A stretch of 64,000 bases of DNA from an uncultured Bacteroidales bacterium. Its GTDB lineage: Bacteria > Bacteroidota > Bacteroidia > Bacteroidales > UBA932. The stretch covers positions 1 to 64,000 of the forward strand of contig CAJODQ010000001.1 in assembly GCA_905233345.1 (NCBI GenBank), in the 5' to 3' direction. The position numbers and the translations under genes were made by a program. Below are positions 40,427-51,506 of this stretch, in pieces. The notes under the pieces were generated by a model. It searched no databases. It was not told where the DNA came from and saw nothing but the letters and a program-made list of their open reading frames with translations. Positions within the stretch are counted from its first letter, which is position 1. Each line of letters starts with the position of its first letter.

Positions 40427-41533
40427 TTATTTCTGGTAGAACGGCATCTTCACCACCACAGCCTTCAGCAGCGCGCCACGGATATTGATGTAGATTTCAG
40501 AGCCGATCTTGTTGAACGGAACATCTACATAACCCATGCCAATCGCTTTCTTCACCGTCGGGCCCATTGTGCCGGAGGTCACGAAGCCGATCGGGTTGCC
40601 CTGATCGTCGCAGATCCGCATCTCGTGCCGGGCGATGCCGCGGTCGACCATCTCAAAGCCCACGAGTTTGCGCTTCAAGCCTTCGGCTTTCTGCTTGAGC
40701 AGGTATTCCTTGTCGATGAAGTCGCCCTTCACGTCGTTGAACTTGGTGATCCAGCCCAGGCCGGCCTCCAGCGGGGAGGTGCTGTCGTTGATGTCGTTGC
40801 CATAGAGGCAGAAGCCCATCTCAAGGCGCAGGGTGTCGCGGGCGCCCAGGCCGATCGGCTGGATGCCTTCCGGTGCGCCGGCCTCGAAGACGGCGTTCCA
40901 GAGCCGGTCGCCGTACTGGTTGGGTACATAGACTTCGCATCCGCCGCTGCCCGTGTAGCCGGTGGTGGAGAGGATGGCGTCGGGAATGCCGGCGACTTCC
41001 AGTTGCTTGAAGGTATAGTATTCCATGGAGAGGAGGTCTTCCTTGCAGAGCTTCTGCATGACTTCCATGGCCTTCGGGCCCTGGATGGCGAGCTGGCAGG
41101 TCTGGTCGGAGGCGTTCACCAGGTCTTTGCCGACGGTCAGGCCGAATTTCGGCGCGACGGCGCAGAGGTGGTTCCAGTCTTTCTCGATGTTGGCGGCGTT
41201 GACGGCCAGCAGGTATTTCTCGGTGCTGAAGCAGTAGACGATGAAGTCATCCACGATGCCGCCCTTGCCGTTCGGGAAGCAGGTATACTGCGCTTTGCCC
41301 GGGAAAAGGACCGAAGCGTCGTTGGAAGAGACATACTGCAGGAACGGGAGGGCCTTCGGGCCTTTCACCCAGATCTCACCCATGTGGGAGACGTCGAAGA
41401 CGCCGACACCATTGCGGACGCAGTTATGTTCCTCGTTGATTCCTTTGTATTGGATCGGCATGTTGTAGCCGGCAAACGGAGCCATCTTCGCACCCAGTGC
41501 GATGTGCTTCTCTGTGAATACGGTATTCTTCAT
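40427..41533 (-). CDS. gcvT: Aminomethyltransferase, glycine cleavage T protein
   Basis: A 368-aa folate-dependent enzyme moving the aminomethyl group from lipoyl-H protein to tetrahydrofolate. The N-terminal [33 protein letters not shown], the folate-domain [12 protein letters not shown] and [20 protein letters not shown] are all characteristic. It lies between the SPOR lipoprotein (3 bp gap) and the M28-TonB gene (no gap). The H and P proteins are not in this window. Confidence 0.95.
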   Translation of the reverse strand: MKNTVFTEKHIALGAKMAPFAGYNMPIQYKGINEEHNCVRNGVGVFDVSHMGEIWVKGPKALPFLQYVSSNDASVLFPGKAQYTCFPNGKGGIVDDFIVYCFSTEKYLLAVNAANIEKDWNHLCAVAPKFGLTVGKDLVNASDQTCQLAIQGPKAMEVMQKLCKEDLLSMEYYTFKQLEVAGIPDAILSTTGYTGSGGCEVYVPNQYGDRLWNAVFEAGAPEGIQPIGLGARDTLRLEMGFCLYGNDINDSTSPLEAGLGWITKFNDVKGDFIDKEYLLKQKAEGLKRKLVGFEMVDRGIARHEMRICDDQGNPIGFVTSGTMGPTVKKAIGMGYVDVPFNKIGSEIYINIRGALLKAVVVKMPFYQK

Positions 41534-41536
41534 GTT

Positions 41537-42115
41537 TTATTTGTGGAGTTTCTGATTCGTGTTGTAGATCCAGGGATCGGAGTCCGAGAGCTTGAGTTCC
41601 TTGAGCCGGACCACGTCATTCTGTGCCTCCCCGAAGACATCGTGGCCTTCCAGGCAGACGACCGTCAGGCCACTTTTGAAATCGAAGAGATGGACGGACA
41701 GACCGTGTTCCTGCAGCAAGGAGACATATTTCTTCACGCCTTCCGGGTTCTTGAAAGCGCCTGCGACAGCGTAATAGGTCTTGAGGGGCTGCTCAGTGGC
41801 CTGGGCAGCGGGCTGAGCGGCGGGTTTGGCAGGAGCGGCCGGCTGCTCCGCCGGTTTGGCAGTCGGCTGTGCTGCAGGTTGGGCTGCAGGCTGCGCAGCG
41901 GGCGTCTGGACGGCTTCGCCAGCCGCGGCGGCCTGGGCCGCACGCACCGCCGCGACGCTGTCGCGCAGATACTGCTCCCGGGCCTTCAGTTCATCACTGA
42001 TCTTGACCAGGTCCTTCGAGGTAGGCTTGCCCAGCGAAGCGCGGATGAAATCGCAGCCCGTGCAAAAACCCGCCAGGACGGCCATCAAAAACACAAATGA
42101 TATAATCCTTTTCAT
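41537..42115 (-). CDS. SPOR-domain lipoprotein with Ala/Pro/Gln-rich linker
   Basis: A 192-aa lipoprotein starting MKRIISFVFLMAVLAGFCTG with Cys21 (an ATG four codons upstream at 42127 is also possible). After a short helical part comes a low-complexity AAQPAAQPTAKPAEQ-type linker spanning the cell wall, then a SPOR domain (YYAVAGAFKNPEGVKKYVSLL, GLTVVCLEGHDVFGEAQNDV) that binds denuded septal peptidoglycan. Probably outer-membrane anchored and involved in division or wall remodelling. First gene of the operon with gcvT. Confidence 0.88.
   Translation of the reverse strand: MKRIISFVFLMAVLAGFCTGCDFIRASLGKPTSKDLVKISDELKAREQYLRDSVAAVRAAQAAAAGEAVQTPAAQPAAQPAAQPTAKPAEQPAAPAKPAAQPAAQATEQPLKTYYAVAGAFKNPEGVKKYVSLLQEHGLSVHLFDFKSGLTVVCLEGHDVFGEAQNDVVRLKELKLSDSDPWIYNTNQKLHK
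41797..41905 (-). repeat. Ala-Gln-Pro low-complexity coding repeat
   Basis: Imperfect repeats of units encoding AAQP, AKP and AEQP form the linker of the SPOR lipoprotein. Likely variable in length between strains; boundaries approximate. Confidence 0.6.
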
Positions 42116-42134
42116 GTTCTTCTGCATAATTGAA

Positions 42135-42142
42135 CAAAGATA
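42135..42142 (-). promoter_or_regulatory. -7 element (TATCTTTG) for the SPOR-gcvT operon
   Basis: TATCTTTG matches TAnnTTTG and lies 7 nt upstream of the ATG at 42127 and 19 nt upstream of the preferred ATG at 42115. It shares the divergent region with capA. Confidence 0.55.
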
Positions 42143-42191
42143 GCACAAAAAACTCATAAAAAGTTTAACTTTACATCCGAAAGTGGTGCCG

Positions 42192-43265
42192 ATGCTGAAA
42201 TCTTTCTCCAAAACGATATTCCTGCTGCTCTGTCTGGCGGTCTGGCCGGCCGCAGCGGCAGCGCAACCCGACACCATCCGCATCGTTTTCATCGGCGACG
42301 TGATGAGCCACAGTCCGCAGGTGACGGCCGCCCTGCGCAGCGGCGGCAACCGCGACAATCCCGCCGATTTCGACTACAGCGACTGTTTCCGGCATGTTCA
42401 GGACCGCTTCGACACCGCCGACTATGTCGTGGCCAACATGGAATTTCCCTGCGGCGTGACACCGTACACCGGATTCCCGCAGTTCTCGGCGCCCCAGAGC
42501 CTGGCCTATGAAGCGCAGCGGGTCGGCATCGACTTGTTCCTGACCGCCAACAACCACATCTGCGACAAAGGACGCACCGGTATTGACAGCACGTATGCCA
42601 TCTATTCCCGGATGGGCATTCCCTTCACGGGCATCTATCGCTCCGAAGGTGAGGAATATCTTACCAACCCGCTGATCGCCAACATCAAAGGGCACGATAT
42701 TGCCTTCATCAATTTCACTTACGGCACCAACGGTCTCCCCGTGCCGCAGCCCTGGCACGTCAACCTGCTCGATTCCACGCACGTGAAAGCAGTCATTGAG
42801 CGGGCCAAGGAACGTGGCGCCGAACTGATTGTGGCACTGCCCCACTGGGGGGAAGAATATCACCTTATTCCTTCTGAAAGCCAGCGCCGCTGGGTGGACT
42901 TCCTGCACCGCAACGGCGTGTCCGCCATCGTAGGTTCCCACCCGCACGTGGTACAGCCCACCGTGTTCGCACCGCCCTTCGCCACCGCCTACTCCCTCGG
43001 CAACTTCATGTCGAACCAAAGCGATGTGAACACCCAGATCGGCATGCTTTACGAACTGGTGCTCACCAGCGACGGCGACAGCCTGGTCATCGCTGAAGCC
43101 AACACCACCTATACCTGGTGCTCGCGCCGCCGCATGCTCGAGGCCAACTATACCGTCATTCCCATCCTCGACTGGATCGGCCGCCGCGACGAATGGCGCG
43201 ACAAGAGCGACTACGACAAGATGCTGCGCGAATGGACGGCCCTGAAAACGCAATTCAACCTGTAA
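42192..43265 (+). CDS. CapA-family metallophosphatase-like protein
   Basis: A 357-aa exported protein; the ATG at 42192 (MLKSFSKTIFLLLCLAVW signal) is preferred to a GTG three codons upstream. The CapA fold is marked by IVFIGDVMSH, VVANMEFPCGV, LTANNHICDKG, ALPHWGEEY and VGSHPHVVQPT, the metal-binding His/Asp/Asn set of calcineurin-like enzymes. Relatives take part in poly-gamma-glutamate capsule synthesis or are of unknown function. No pgsB/C homologues are nearby, so a phosphodiesterase or wall-related role is equally possible. Followed by phoH after 16 bp. Confidence 0.88.
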   Translation: MLKSFSKTIFLLLCLAVWPAAAAAQPDTIRIVFIGDVMSHSPQVTAALRSGGNRDNPADFDYSDCFRHVQDRFDTADYVVANMEFPCGVTPYTGFPQFSAPQSLAYEAQRVGIDLFLTANNHICDKGRTGIDSTYAIYSRMGIPFTGIYRSEGEEYLTNPLIANIKGHDIAFINFTYGTNGLPVPQPWHVNLLDSTHVKAVIERAKERGAELIVALPHWGEEYHLIPSESQRRWVDFLHRNGVSAIVGSHPHVVQPTVFAPPFATAYSLGNFMSNQSDVNTQIGMLYELVLTSDGDSLVIAEANTTYTWCSRRRMLEANYTVIPILDWIGRRDEWRDKSDYDKMLREWTALKTQFNL

Positions 43266-43281
43266 ACACGATACCCTGCTT

Positions 43282-44232
43282 ATGGAGAAAACCATCCTCC
43301 TCGAAGAGATCGATCCGATCGACATTTACGGCGTCAATAACCGCTTGTTCGACTTGCTGGTCAGCCACTATCCCAAGGTCAAGGCCGTCGCCCGCGGCGC
43401 CGAAATCTACCTGATGGGGCCGCAGAGCGAGCTCGACGACTTTGAGGACAAGATCAAACTGCTGCGTCGCAAGCGCATGCACAAGAGCGTACTCACGGAA
43501 TACGACGTGGAGGCGCTCTTCGAAGGCAGCGACCGCAGCGCCGAAAGCGGCACGGTCCCCACCGACGAGACTTCCGACAGCATCATCGTCTACAGCAACG
43601 AAGGCCGGCCCATCAAGGCCCGCACCCCCAACCAGAAGCGCATGGTGCGCGAATACTACCGCAACGACCTGATCTTCGCCATCGGGCCGGCGGGCAGCGG
43701 CAAGACCTATACCGCCATCGCCCTGGCGGTGCGCGCGCTCAAGAACCGGGAGGTGAAGCGCATCATCCTCACCCGTCCCGCCGTGGAGGCGGGCGAGCGG
43801 CTGGGCTTTCTGCCGGGTGACCTTAAAGACAAACTTGATCCCTATCTCCAGCCGCTCTATGACGCGCTGGGCGACATGATCCCCGCCAAGCGGCTCCAGA
43901 ATTTCATGGAGGAAGGCATCATCCAGATTGCGCCGCTCGCCTATATGCGCGGGCGCACGCTCGACCGGGCCTTCGTCATTCTCGACGAGGCGCAGAACAC
44001 CTCGCTCGGCCAGCTCAAGATGTTTCTCACCCGCATGGGCTGCGACGCCAAATTCATCGTCACGGGCGACGCCACGCAGATCGACCTGCCCAACAAGAGC
44101 GACTCAGGCCTGATGCGCGGCGTGGAACTGGTCCGCGACATCAAGGGTATCAGCATTGTGGAATTCGGGAAGGAGGATATCGTCCGGCACCCGCTGGTTA
44201 CAAAGATTGTGGATGCGTTCGAACGCACCTGA
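43282..44232 (+). CDS. PhoH-like ATPase
   Basis: A 316-aa protein with an N-terminal KH/RNA-binding-like part and a PhoH ATPase domain: AIGPAGSGKTYTAIALAV (Walker A), RPAVEAGERLGFLPGDLKDK and FVILDEAQNTSLGQLKMFLT (Walker B). Predicted cytoplasmic RNA-linked ATPase. Its 3' end overlaps the convergent FISUMP lipoprotein gene by 35 bp, so both C-termini are encoded by the same DNA. Confidence 0.93.
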   Translation: MEKTILLEEIDPIDIYGVNNRLFDLLVSHYPKVKAVARGAEIYLMGPQSELDDFEDKIKLLRRKRMHKSVLTEYDVEALFEGSDRSAESGTVPTDETSDSIIVYSNEGRPIKARTPNQKRMVREYYRNDLIFAIGPAGSGKTYTAIALAVRALKNREVKRIILTRPAVEAGERLGFLPGDLKDKLDPYLQPLYDALGDMIPAKRLQNFMEEGIIQIAPLAYMRGRTLDRAFVILDEAQNTSLGQLKMFLTRMGCDAKFIVTGDATQIDLPNKSDSGLMRGVELVRDIKGISIVEFGKEDIVRHPLVTKIVDAFERT

Positions 44233-45193
44233 CGCAGGCGCGCAAGTCATTCTTGTCCGTATAGGCCATCGGGAAATCGCTCTGGTCGTACCAGATGTAA
44301 CGGTAAAAGCCCTGGCTTTCGTTTTTCTCCGTAGCGCTCCACCAGCAGCCATAATTATTGAGCCCGGTGAATTCATTGGTATGGGAGAAAGTATAGCCCA
44401 GCGGAAGGGCATTCCAGCCAATGTCGTTGGAATGGACGTTGTCGGGTGAGTAGGGCCACATGCGGCTGTCATTGAGATAGGCGTCTGCTGAAGCCTTTGA
44501 ACCAAGGCCGTCCCAGTTGTCAATGAAGGACAGGCGCTCGCCGCCGCTCAGGATCGTTGCCAGCGACTCCCAGTCTTCGTGGGTGGGCACGCGCCAGCCT
44601 TCCGGACAAACATCGTTTTTCATGGCTTCGTTCCAGGTGTAGAAACTGCCGAACATGCTCGCTGTAGCCGGAGAGGAACGGAAGGGAACACCGGCACCCT
44701 GCCAGGACAGGTTCTGGCTGAACCAGTCGAGGTCGCCGGCCGTCACATAGCGGTAGGCATGGCCGTCGCGCTTATCGACGATCAGCTGGTCGCTGCGCTG
44801 GAGGCCGGTCAGTGAACTGTCCCAGGTCGTGTCGATGGTCGTCACCTGCTGGGAAGTGCTGGTAGAGTAGAAATCCGGGGCGTAAGCCTGTGCCGTGACG
44901 ATGAAGGAACCCAGGCTGTCGGGGAACTGTACCGTGACGGTACGGCGCGCCAGGGAGTCGACATAGATGCCGGGAATGTACCAGCGGTAGGTCACGTCCT
45001 TGGGATGGATGACGCCCGAAGCGGTCATGGTGACCGTTTCGCATTTCAGCACATAGTAGGGAACATCGAAAACGATGGTGCCCGACATCGAATCGGAAGT
45101 ATCTTCTTCCTCTTCGGCCTTCTTGCAGGAAAGGAGGCTCAGGAGAATCAGGGCCGCCAGGCCGAACCAACGGAAATATTGCGTCAACTGCAT
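44198..45193 (-). CDS. FISUMP-domain surface lipoprotein
   Basis: A 331-aa lipoprotein starting at 45193 with lipobox LLSLLSC followed by KKAEEEED. A Ig-like/PKD-like domain (YYVLKCETVTMTASG to YRWYIPGIYVDS) precedes a FISUMP domain: DLDWFSQNLSW, GSFYTWNEAMKNDVCPEGW, RVPTHEDWESLA, WWSATE and LRACVRCVRT. Such proteins are surface exposed and resemble phage tail-tip and invasin-type C-lectin folds; the ligand is unknown. Convergent 35-bp overlap with phoH. Confidence 0.88.
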   Translation of the reverse strand: MQLTQYFRWFGLAALILLSLLSCKKAEEEEDTSDSMSGTIVFDVPYYVLKCETVTMTASGVIHPKDVTYRWYIPGIYVDSLARRTVTVQFPDSLGSFIVTAQAYAPDFYSTSTSQQVTTIDTTWDSSLTGLQRSDQLIVDKRDGHAYRYVTAGDLDWFSQNLSWQGAGVPFRSSPATASMFGSFYTWNEAMKNDVCPEGWRVPTHEDWESLATILSGGERLSFIDNWDGLGSKASADAYLNDSRMWPYSPDNVHSNDIGWNALPLGYTFSHTNEFTGLNNYGCWWSATEKNESQGFYRYIWYDQSDFPMAYTDKNDLRACVRCVRTHPQSL

Positions 45194-45214
45194 CGGATTT
45201 CTGTGTATTACAAC

Positions 45215-45245
45215 TTGCAAAGGTGCATAAATAATCGTAAATTTG
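45215..45245 (+). promoter_or_regulatory. Promoter of apbE (TTG-N20-TAAATTTG)
   Basis: TTG (45215-45217), 20 nt, TAAATTTG (45238-45245). It ends 6 nt before the apbE ATG, so the predicted mRNA has a leader of only about 2 nt. Confidence 0.82.
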
Positions 45246-45251
45246 CAAGAA

Positions 45252-46259
45252 ATGTACCGTAGACTCCTTTTTCTCCTGCTTTCTTTGCTGCTGCTGTGCA
45301 GTTGCGTCAAAGACACCCAGTACCACCGCATCGAGGGCTTCGCTCAGGGCGGCACGTTCCACATCGTGTGCAACCCCCTCAAGGGCATCAGTGAAGACGA
45401 GCTGCGGCAGCGGATTGGATCCTGCCTCCAGGAGATCGATCTCACGCTGAGCGGATACAACAAAGGCTCGTTGCTGTCGAAGCTCAATGCCGGCGAAGAC
45501 ATCCCCCTCAACGATATTTTCATCGACTGCTTCACCCGCTCCAAGCGCGTCTGGGAGGAGTCGCAAGGGGCGTTCGACCCTTCTTCCGCGCCGCTTTTCG
45601 ACCTCTGGGGCTTCGGCTTTTCCAACAAGGGAACCGTCACGCAGGAAGCCATCGACTCGCTCCGTGCCTTCATCGGCATGGACCTACTGACGCTCGAGCA
45701 GCGTGAAGACGGCGTCCACCTCGTAAAAGCGGACCCGCGTGTCAAGCTCAATTTCAACGCCGTCGCACAAGGCTTTTCCTGTGACCGGGTGGGCATGATC
45801 CTCGATTCGCTCGGCTGCACCAACTATCTGATCGACATTGGCCGGGAGATCCTCTGCAAAGGGGTCAATGCCATCGGAACGCCCTGGCGCGTCGGCCTCG
45901 ACAAGCCCATTGACGGCAATTTCGACGAAGGCGCCGACCTGCAGGCCATCATCAATGTCAGCGACTGCGGCATCGTGACCTCGGGCAACTACCGCAACTA
46001 TTACATGGAGAACGGGCAGAAATACTCCCATACCATCGATCCGTCCACCGGCTGGCCCGTCACGCACAACCTGCTGAGCGCCACCGTGGTCGCCTCCGAT
46101 GCCACCACTGCCGATGCCTATGCCACCTGGATGATGGTCATCGGTGTGGAGCGCGCCCGGAATTTCCTGGAGTCCCGCGCCGACATCGACGGGCTGCTGG
46201 TCTACGACCGGTACGGTGAAATGGTGTCTTACCAGACCGAAAATCTCAAAACCCTTTGA
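45252..46259 (+). CDS. apbE: FAD:protein FMN transferase (lipoprotein)
   Basis: A 335-aa lipoprotein ([18 protein letters not shown] lipobox). ApbE motifs: [48 protein letters not shown] and [15 protein letters not shown], the Mg-FAD site. It attaches FMN covalently to threonine of periplasmic or membrane flavoproteins such as NqrB/C and RnfG. The ATG at 45252 was chosen because the TTG frame start lies within the promoter. It is followed after 1 bp by the D-aminoacylase-like gene. Confidence 0.93.
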   Translation: MYRRLLFLLLSLLLLCSCVKDTQYHRIEGFAQGGTFHIVCNPLKGISEDELRQRIGSCLQEIDLTLSGYNKGSLLSKLNAGEDIPLNDIFIDCFTRSKRVWEESQGAFDPSSAPLFDLWGFGFSNKGTVTQEAIDSLRAFIGMDLLTLEQREDGVHLVKADPRVKLNFNAVAQGFSCDRVGMILDSLGCTNYLIDIGREILCKGVNAIGTPWRVGLDKPIDGNFDEGADLQAIINVSDCGIVTSGNYRNYYMENGQKYSHTIDPSTGWPVTHNLLSATVVASDATTADAYATWMMVIGVERARNFLESRADIDGLLVYDRYGEMVSYQTENLKTL

Positions 46260-46260
46260 T

Positions 46261-47940
46261 ATGAACAGAAGAGACTTTCTCAGGGCGTCCGCGCTCGGCG
46301 CAGCTGCGCTCGGACTGGGCGGCTTGACCGGCTGCAAGGTCAAGACCCGGCAATCCTTCGATACCATCATCAAGAACGGTGTCATCCATTGTGGTGACGG
46401 CAAACCGCCGGTCAAGGGAGACATCGCCATCCGCGACGGCCGTATCGCCGCCATCGGGAAAGATCTAGGAACCAGTGCCGACCATGTGTTGGATGCGCAC
46501 GGGCTGGTCGTATCGCCGGGTTTCATTGACATCCACACGCACACCGATACCAATCTCTTCGACGCCCCCAAGGGCGACAGCCGCATCTTCCAGGGCATTA
46601 CGACCGACCTGGGCGGCAACTGCGGCTACTGCCCCTTCGTCTACAGCGATGAAGCCTGGGAAAGCCGCAAGGACCGCCCCCGCCACGGCGGACCGGCCTG
46701 GCGCGATATCGACGGCTTCTACCAGCGGCTCACGGAAAACAAGATCGGTATCAACTACGCCAGCCTGGTGGGCCATGGCGACGTGCGGGAAGCCGTGGTG
46801 GGGCCCTACAACGTGAAAGCCACCGACGAGCAGCTCCGGAAGATGTGTGCCGAGCTCGACCGCCAGCTCGCGCTGGGCGCCATCGGCCTCTCCTACGGCC
46901 TGGAATACGCACCGGGCTGCTACAGCGACACCCGGGAGATGGTGGAGCTCAACAAGGTCGTCCAGAAGCACAACGCGCTCTATACCATCCACATGCGCAA
47001 TGAGGACGATCATGTGCTGGAGGCCATGGACGAGGCCATCGAAGCCGCCCGCCTGTCCGGCGCCCGGCTCGAGATCTCGCACCTCAAGGCGCAGAACCCG
47101 GCCAACTTCGACAAGATCGACGAGATGCTGGGCAAGATCGACGCCGCCCGCGCCGAAGGCATCGACATCGCCTTCGACCGCTATCCCTACACGGCCTTCT
47201 CCACCGGTTTTACGTCGTTCATCCCCATTGAGCTGCGTGACGGCACATCCGAGGATATCTACAAGCGCCTCAACGACAAGGCTACCTGCGAAAAGATCAA
47301 GAAATATGCGTATAGTCGCCTCGAGCGTTTCGGCGGACCGCAACAGGTGGTCGTGGCCGGCTGCAACGACCCGGCCAACGCCGTATATGCCGGCAAGAAC
47401 CTGGCCGAGTGCTGCCAGATTTCCGGCATGGACGAATGGGAAATGATCCGCTACCTGCTGATCTCGGAGAAGCTGGAGGTCAACCAGGCCACCTTCGCCA
47501 TGAAGGAGGACAACCTCAAGAAAATCTACGCGCATCCGCTCTCGATGCCTGCCTCCGACGGCAGCGTCTATTCGCCGGAAGGCGTACTGGGCAAAGAACT
47601 GCCGCATCCGCGTTCCTACGGCACGTTCCCGCGCTTCTTCGAGAAATTCGTCCGGGAAGACAAGGTCCTCGATCTGCCCACGGCCATTTGGAAATGCACC
47701 GGCTTCCCGGCTTCGCGCATGAAACTCAAGGAACGCGGCCTGCTCGTTCCCGGCTACGCCGCCGACATCACTATCTTCGATCCGGAGACCATCGCCGACC
47801 GCTCGACCTATGCCCAGCCGCACCAGTTCCCCGCCGGCATCGAACACGTGTTCGTCAACGGCGTCCATACCATCAAAGAAGGCGCCCATACAGGCGCCCT
47901 CTCCGGAATTGTCTTGGGTAACGACCAGCTGAGCCGCTGA
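46261..47940 (+). CDS. D-aminoacylase-like amidohydrolase with Tat/lipoprotein signal
   Basis: A 559-aa amidohydrolase. The N-terminus [20 protein letters not shown] has a Tat twin-arginine motif and ends in LTGC, so it is exported folded and lipidated. The barrel shows [12 protein letters not shown] (HXH near residue 91), [11 protein letters not shown] (bridging Cys), [12 protein letters not shown] and [10 protein letters not shown], the metal ligands of N-acyl-D-amino-acid deacylase. It may recycle N-acyl-D-amino acids or peptidoglycan-derived D-amino amides outside the cytoplasm. Co-transcribed with apbE; the earlier frame start at 46144 lies inside apbE and was rejected. Confidence 0.9.
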   Translation: MNRRDFLRASALGAAALGLGGLTGCKVKTRQSFDTIIKNGVIHCGDGKPPVKGDIAIRDGRIAAIGKDLGTSADHVLDAHGLVVSPGFIDIHTHTDTNLFDAPKGDSRIFQGITTDLGGNCGYCPFVYSDEAWESRKDRPRHGGPAWRDIDGFYQRLTENKIGINYASLVGHGDVREAVVGPYNVKATDEQLRKMCAELDRQLALGAIGLSYGLEYAPGCYSDTREMVELNKVVQKHNALYTIHMRNEDDHVLEAMDEAIEAARLSGARLEISHLKAQNPANFDKIDEMLGKIDAARAEGIDIAFDRYPYTAFSTGFTSFIPIELRDGTSEDIYKRLNDKATCEKIKKYAYSRLERFGGPQQVVVAGCNDPANAVYAGKNLAECCQISGMDEWEMIRYLLISEKLEVNQATFAMKEDNLKKIYAHPLSMPASDGSVYSPEGVLGKELPHPRSYGTFPRFFEKFVREDKVLDLPTAIWKCTGFPASRMKLKERGLLVPGYAADITIFDPETIADRSTYAQPHQFPAGIEHVFVNGVHTIKEGAHTGALSGIVLGNDQLSR

Positions 47941-47951
47941 TCGACCGTCAT

Positions 47952-48569
47952 CTAGAAGCGTCGGGCAATGCCAATCTGGGCAATGCCCTGCATGCCCATG
48001 CCGAGTTCGACAAAAGCGCTGAGTTGCTTGATGGGCTGCACCTCAAAGCCGAAGAACGACGTATGGAACGCAGGGATCCATACGGAGCCTTTCAAGGCTT
48101 TGCTGCCGACGAGCCGGCCGGTCAGGCACGAAACGCCCAGACCGACTGTCGTGTAGAAACGGCACATCCTGGTACGGGCGAAGTCGAAACGGACCATACC
48201 CAGGGCCGACAAGGCCCGGCCGGAAACCAGCGGAATCCGGAAGTAATAGTCCTCCACGTTGATGCTCAAGTTGTTGATCGAGAAGGCACCTCCAACCGAA
48301 AGCCAATTGTTGTCAAAACGATAGGAATAGCCCACGTTGTAGTTGCCGCCGGACAGGCCGCTCGTGGTCAGGGCCAGGTACTCCTGGTCGGTAATCTGCC
48401 AGCGAAGGTGGTTGCCGTCGATCAGCGCGGAAAACGCCAGATCGATGGCCGACAAACCATAACCCACGGAGATGCTGTGGTGCTGATCCAGGGGCGCATA
48501 ATAGGTCTGTGCGCGCAGTCCCGGCGTCAGGGCCATCGCTGCGACCAGCAGGATAAACAGGCGCTTCAT
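47952..48569 (-). CDS. Small outer-membrane beta-barrel protein, copy 2
   Basis: A 205-aa exported protein with signal MKRLFILLVAAMALTPGLRA and about eight amphipathic strands (NYNVGYSYRFDNNWLSVGGA, FYTTVGLGVSCL) ending GMGMQGIAQIGIARRF with the aromatic terminal residue typical of BAM substrates. It is a tandem paralogue of the gene at 48573, separated by 3 bp. No enzyme signature; likely porin-like or structural. Confidence 0.78.
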   Translation of the reverse strand: MKRLFILLVAAMALTPGLRAQTYYAPLDQHHSISVGYGLSAIDLAFSALIDGNHLRWQITDQEYLALTTSGLSGGNYNVGYSYRFDNNWLSVGGAFSINNLSINVEDYYFRIPLVSGRALSALGMVRFDFARTRMCRFYTTVGLGVSCLTGRLVGSKALKGSVWIPAFHTSFFGFEVQPIKQLSAFVELGMGMQGIAQIGIARRF

Positions 48570-48572
48570 GGC

Positions 48573-49190
48573 TTAGAAACGGGCACGGACACCAACCTGG
48601 GCGATGCCCTGCATGCCGATGCCGAATTCAGCGAAGCCGCTGAAGCCCTTGCCGACCTCGAGGCCGATGAGCGACAGATGGCCGGTGGGAAGCCAGACCG
48701 TCTTGTGAAGATCTTCCATCAGCGAGGCACCAATACCCATCACGCCCAGATTGACCTTCGAATACATACCGAAAACATCAGACCGGGTGCGGAACCAATC
48801 AAATTTAGCGCTGGACATGAGCATCCAGATATTGGCACGAGCCGCATCGATCTTGCCGGTGTTGTCTTTCAATCTGACTGACATGCTGTTCAGGCCGATG
48901 GCGCCTCCAATCGACACCACCTTGCTGAGCTGATAGGTATAGCCCAGATTGAGGACACCCTTGGTGCCACCGCTCTCAACGACAAGATCGTCATCGATAC
49001 CTAACCATCTCTTCAAATCGTCCACTTTATTGACGACTGTTCCGATGCCAACGCCCAGCAGCGACACACCGTAGCTGGCCGAAATCTCATTGGGATGGAT
49101 TTGTTTGTAATACGTTTGGGTCTGTGCCTGCGCCTGTGTCGAAAGCAGCAGCGCGCAAATAGCCAAAAGGGAAATCAGGATTTTTTTCAT
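48573..49190 (-). CDS. Small outer-membrane beta-barrel protein, copy 1
   Basis: A 205-aa paralogue of the next gene with signal MKKILISLLAICALLLSTQA, strands such as VLNLGYTYQLSKVVSIGGAI and the shared terminal GIGMQGIAQVGVRARF. It lies 15 bp after the trpS stop without a clear promoter, so it is probably read from the recA-trpS transcript. Function unknown. Confidence 0.78.
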   Translation of the reverse strand: MKKILISLLAICALLLSTQAQAQTQTYYKQIHPNEISASYGVSLLGVGIGTVVNKVDDLKRWLGIDDDLVVESGGTKGVLNLGYTYQLSKVVSIGGAIGLNSMSVRLKDNTGKIDAARANIWMLMSSAKFDWFRTRSDVFGMYSKVNLGVMGIGASLMEDLHKTVWLPTGHLSLIGLEVGKGFSGFAEFGIGMQGIAQVGVRARF

Positions 49191-49205
49191 AGGAGTATAG
49201 GTAGT

Positions 49206-50354
<1,149 letters not shown>

Positions 50355-50355
50355 G

Positions 50356-51390
50356 CTAGTCTTTGACGGTTTTCAGTTTCTCGCGGATCTTGGCCTCGAT
50401 CTCGTCGGCCAGCTGCGGATTGTCTTTGAGGAGGGCCTTGACGGCGTCGCGACCCTGTGCCAGCTTGGCGTCTTCGTAGCTGAACCACGATCCGCTCTTC
50501 TTGATGATTTCGAGTTCCACGCCCAGGTCGACGATCTCGCCGATGTGGGAGATGCCTTCGCCGAAGACAATGTCGAACTCGGCTTTCTTAAACGGCGGCG
50601 CCATCTTGTTCTTGACGATCTTGGCGCGGGTGCGGTTGCCGGTGGCCTCGTCGCCGTCCTTGAGCTGGGTGACGCGGCGCACATCGATGCGCACGGAGGC
50701 ATAGAACTTCAGGGCGTTACCGCCGGTCGTAGTCTCGGGGTTGCCGAAGAGGATGCCGATCTTCTCGCGCAACTGGTTGATGAAGATGCAGCAGGTATTC
50801 GTCTTGGAGATGTTGGCGGTGAGCTTGCGGAGGGCCTGGCTCATGAGGCGGGCCTGGAGGCCCACTTTGTTGTCGCCCATCTCGCCTTCGATCTCGGCTT
50901 TCGGGGTCAGGGCCGCCACGGAGTCGATGACGATAATGTCGATGGCGCCACTGCGGATGAGGTTGTCGGCGATCTCGAGGGCCTGTTCGCCGTTGTCCGG
51001 CTGGGAGATGAGCAGGGTGTCGATGTTGACGCCCAGGTTCACGGCGTAAGCACGGTCGAAGGCGTGCTCCGCGTCGATGATGGCGGCGATGCCGCCCTGT
51101 TTCTGTGCCTCGGCGATGGCATGGATGGCCAGCGTGGTCTTGCCGCTCGACTCGGGACCGTAGATCTCGATGACGCGGCCGCGCGGATAACCGCCGATGC
51201 CCAGGGCGTGATCGAGGGCAATGGAGCCTGTCGCGATCGTAGAAACTTCGAGGGAAGGTTGGTCTCCCATCTTCATGATCGTCCCTTTGCCGAAATCCTT
51301 CTCAATCTTGGCAATGGTTGCCTGCAATGCTTTCAACTTCTCGGCGTTCTTTCCTTCGCCCACATTGATTTCTTCGTTTTCTTTTGCCAT
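50356..51390 (-). CDS. recA: Recombinase RecA
   Basis: A 344-aa RecA: Walker [17 protein letters not shown], Walker [22 protein letters not shown]1/L2 regions and [20 protein letters not shown] are all present. It mediates homologous pairing and LexA-type self-cleavage. The C-terminal tail is short and only mildly acidic. A divergent promoter region separates it from rlmN; recX lies 6 kb away. Confidence 0.97.
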   Translation of the reverse strand: MAKENEEINVGEGKNAEKLKALQATIAKIEKDFGKGTIMKMGDQPSLEVSTIATGSIALDHALGIGGYPRGRVIEIYGPESSGKTTLAIHAIAEAQKQGGIAAIIDAEHAFDRAYAVNLGVNIDTLLISQPDNGEQALEIADNLIRSGAIDIIVIDSVAALTPKAEIEGEMGDNKVGLQARLMSQALRKLTANISKTNTCCIFINQLREKIGILFGNPETTTGGNALKFYASVRIDVRRVTQLKDGDEATGNRTRAKIVKNKMAPPFKKAEFDIVFGEGISHIGEIVDLGVELEIIKKSGSWFSYEDAKLAQGRDAVKALLKDNPQLADEIEAKIREKLKTVKD

Positions 51391-51440
51391 AATGTTGTGA
51401 TTAAATGGTTAATGGATCGCTGACACGTTCCGTCTGTCTG

Positions 51441-51448
51441 CAAAGATA
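51441..51448 (-). promoter_or_regulatory. -7 element (TATCTTTG) for recA
   Basis: TATCTTTG matches TAnnTTTG and would give recA a leader of about 45 nt. No LexA-type palindrome was recognised in the 116-bp divergent region. Confidence 0.5.
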
Positions 51449-51449
51449 C

Positions 51450-51488
51450 TATTTTTGTGGGAAAATCCTCCGTTTTGTCGTAAATTTG
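51450..51488 (+). promoter_or_regulatory. Two candidate -7 elements for rlmN
   Basis: TATTTTTG (51450-51457) and TAAATTTG (51481-51488) both match TAnnTTTG. The second, 18 nt before the ATG at 51507, is the likelier one; a TTG lies 23 nt upstream of it. Confidence 0.55.
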
Positions 51489-51506
51489 CAATTCATACCC
51501 ATCCAC

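Noticed and set aside
40163..42100. A 645-codon open frame opposite gcvT, the M28-like gene and the SPOR gene
   Set aside because: It spans three real genes on the other strand and has low-complexity antisense composition.
47881..47898. GGCGCC repeat pair as a possible terminator near the end of the D-aminoacylase-like gene
   Set aside because: It lies inside the coding sequence, has no T-run and is explained by Gly-Ala codons.
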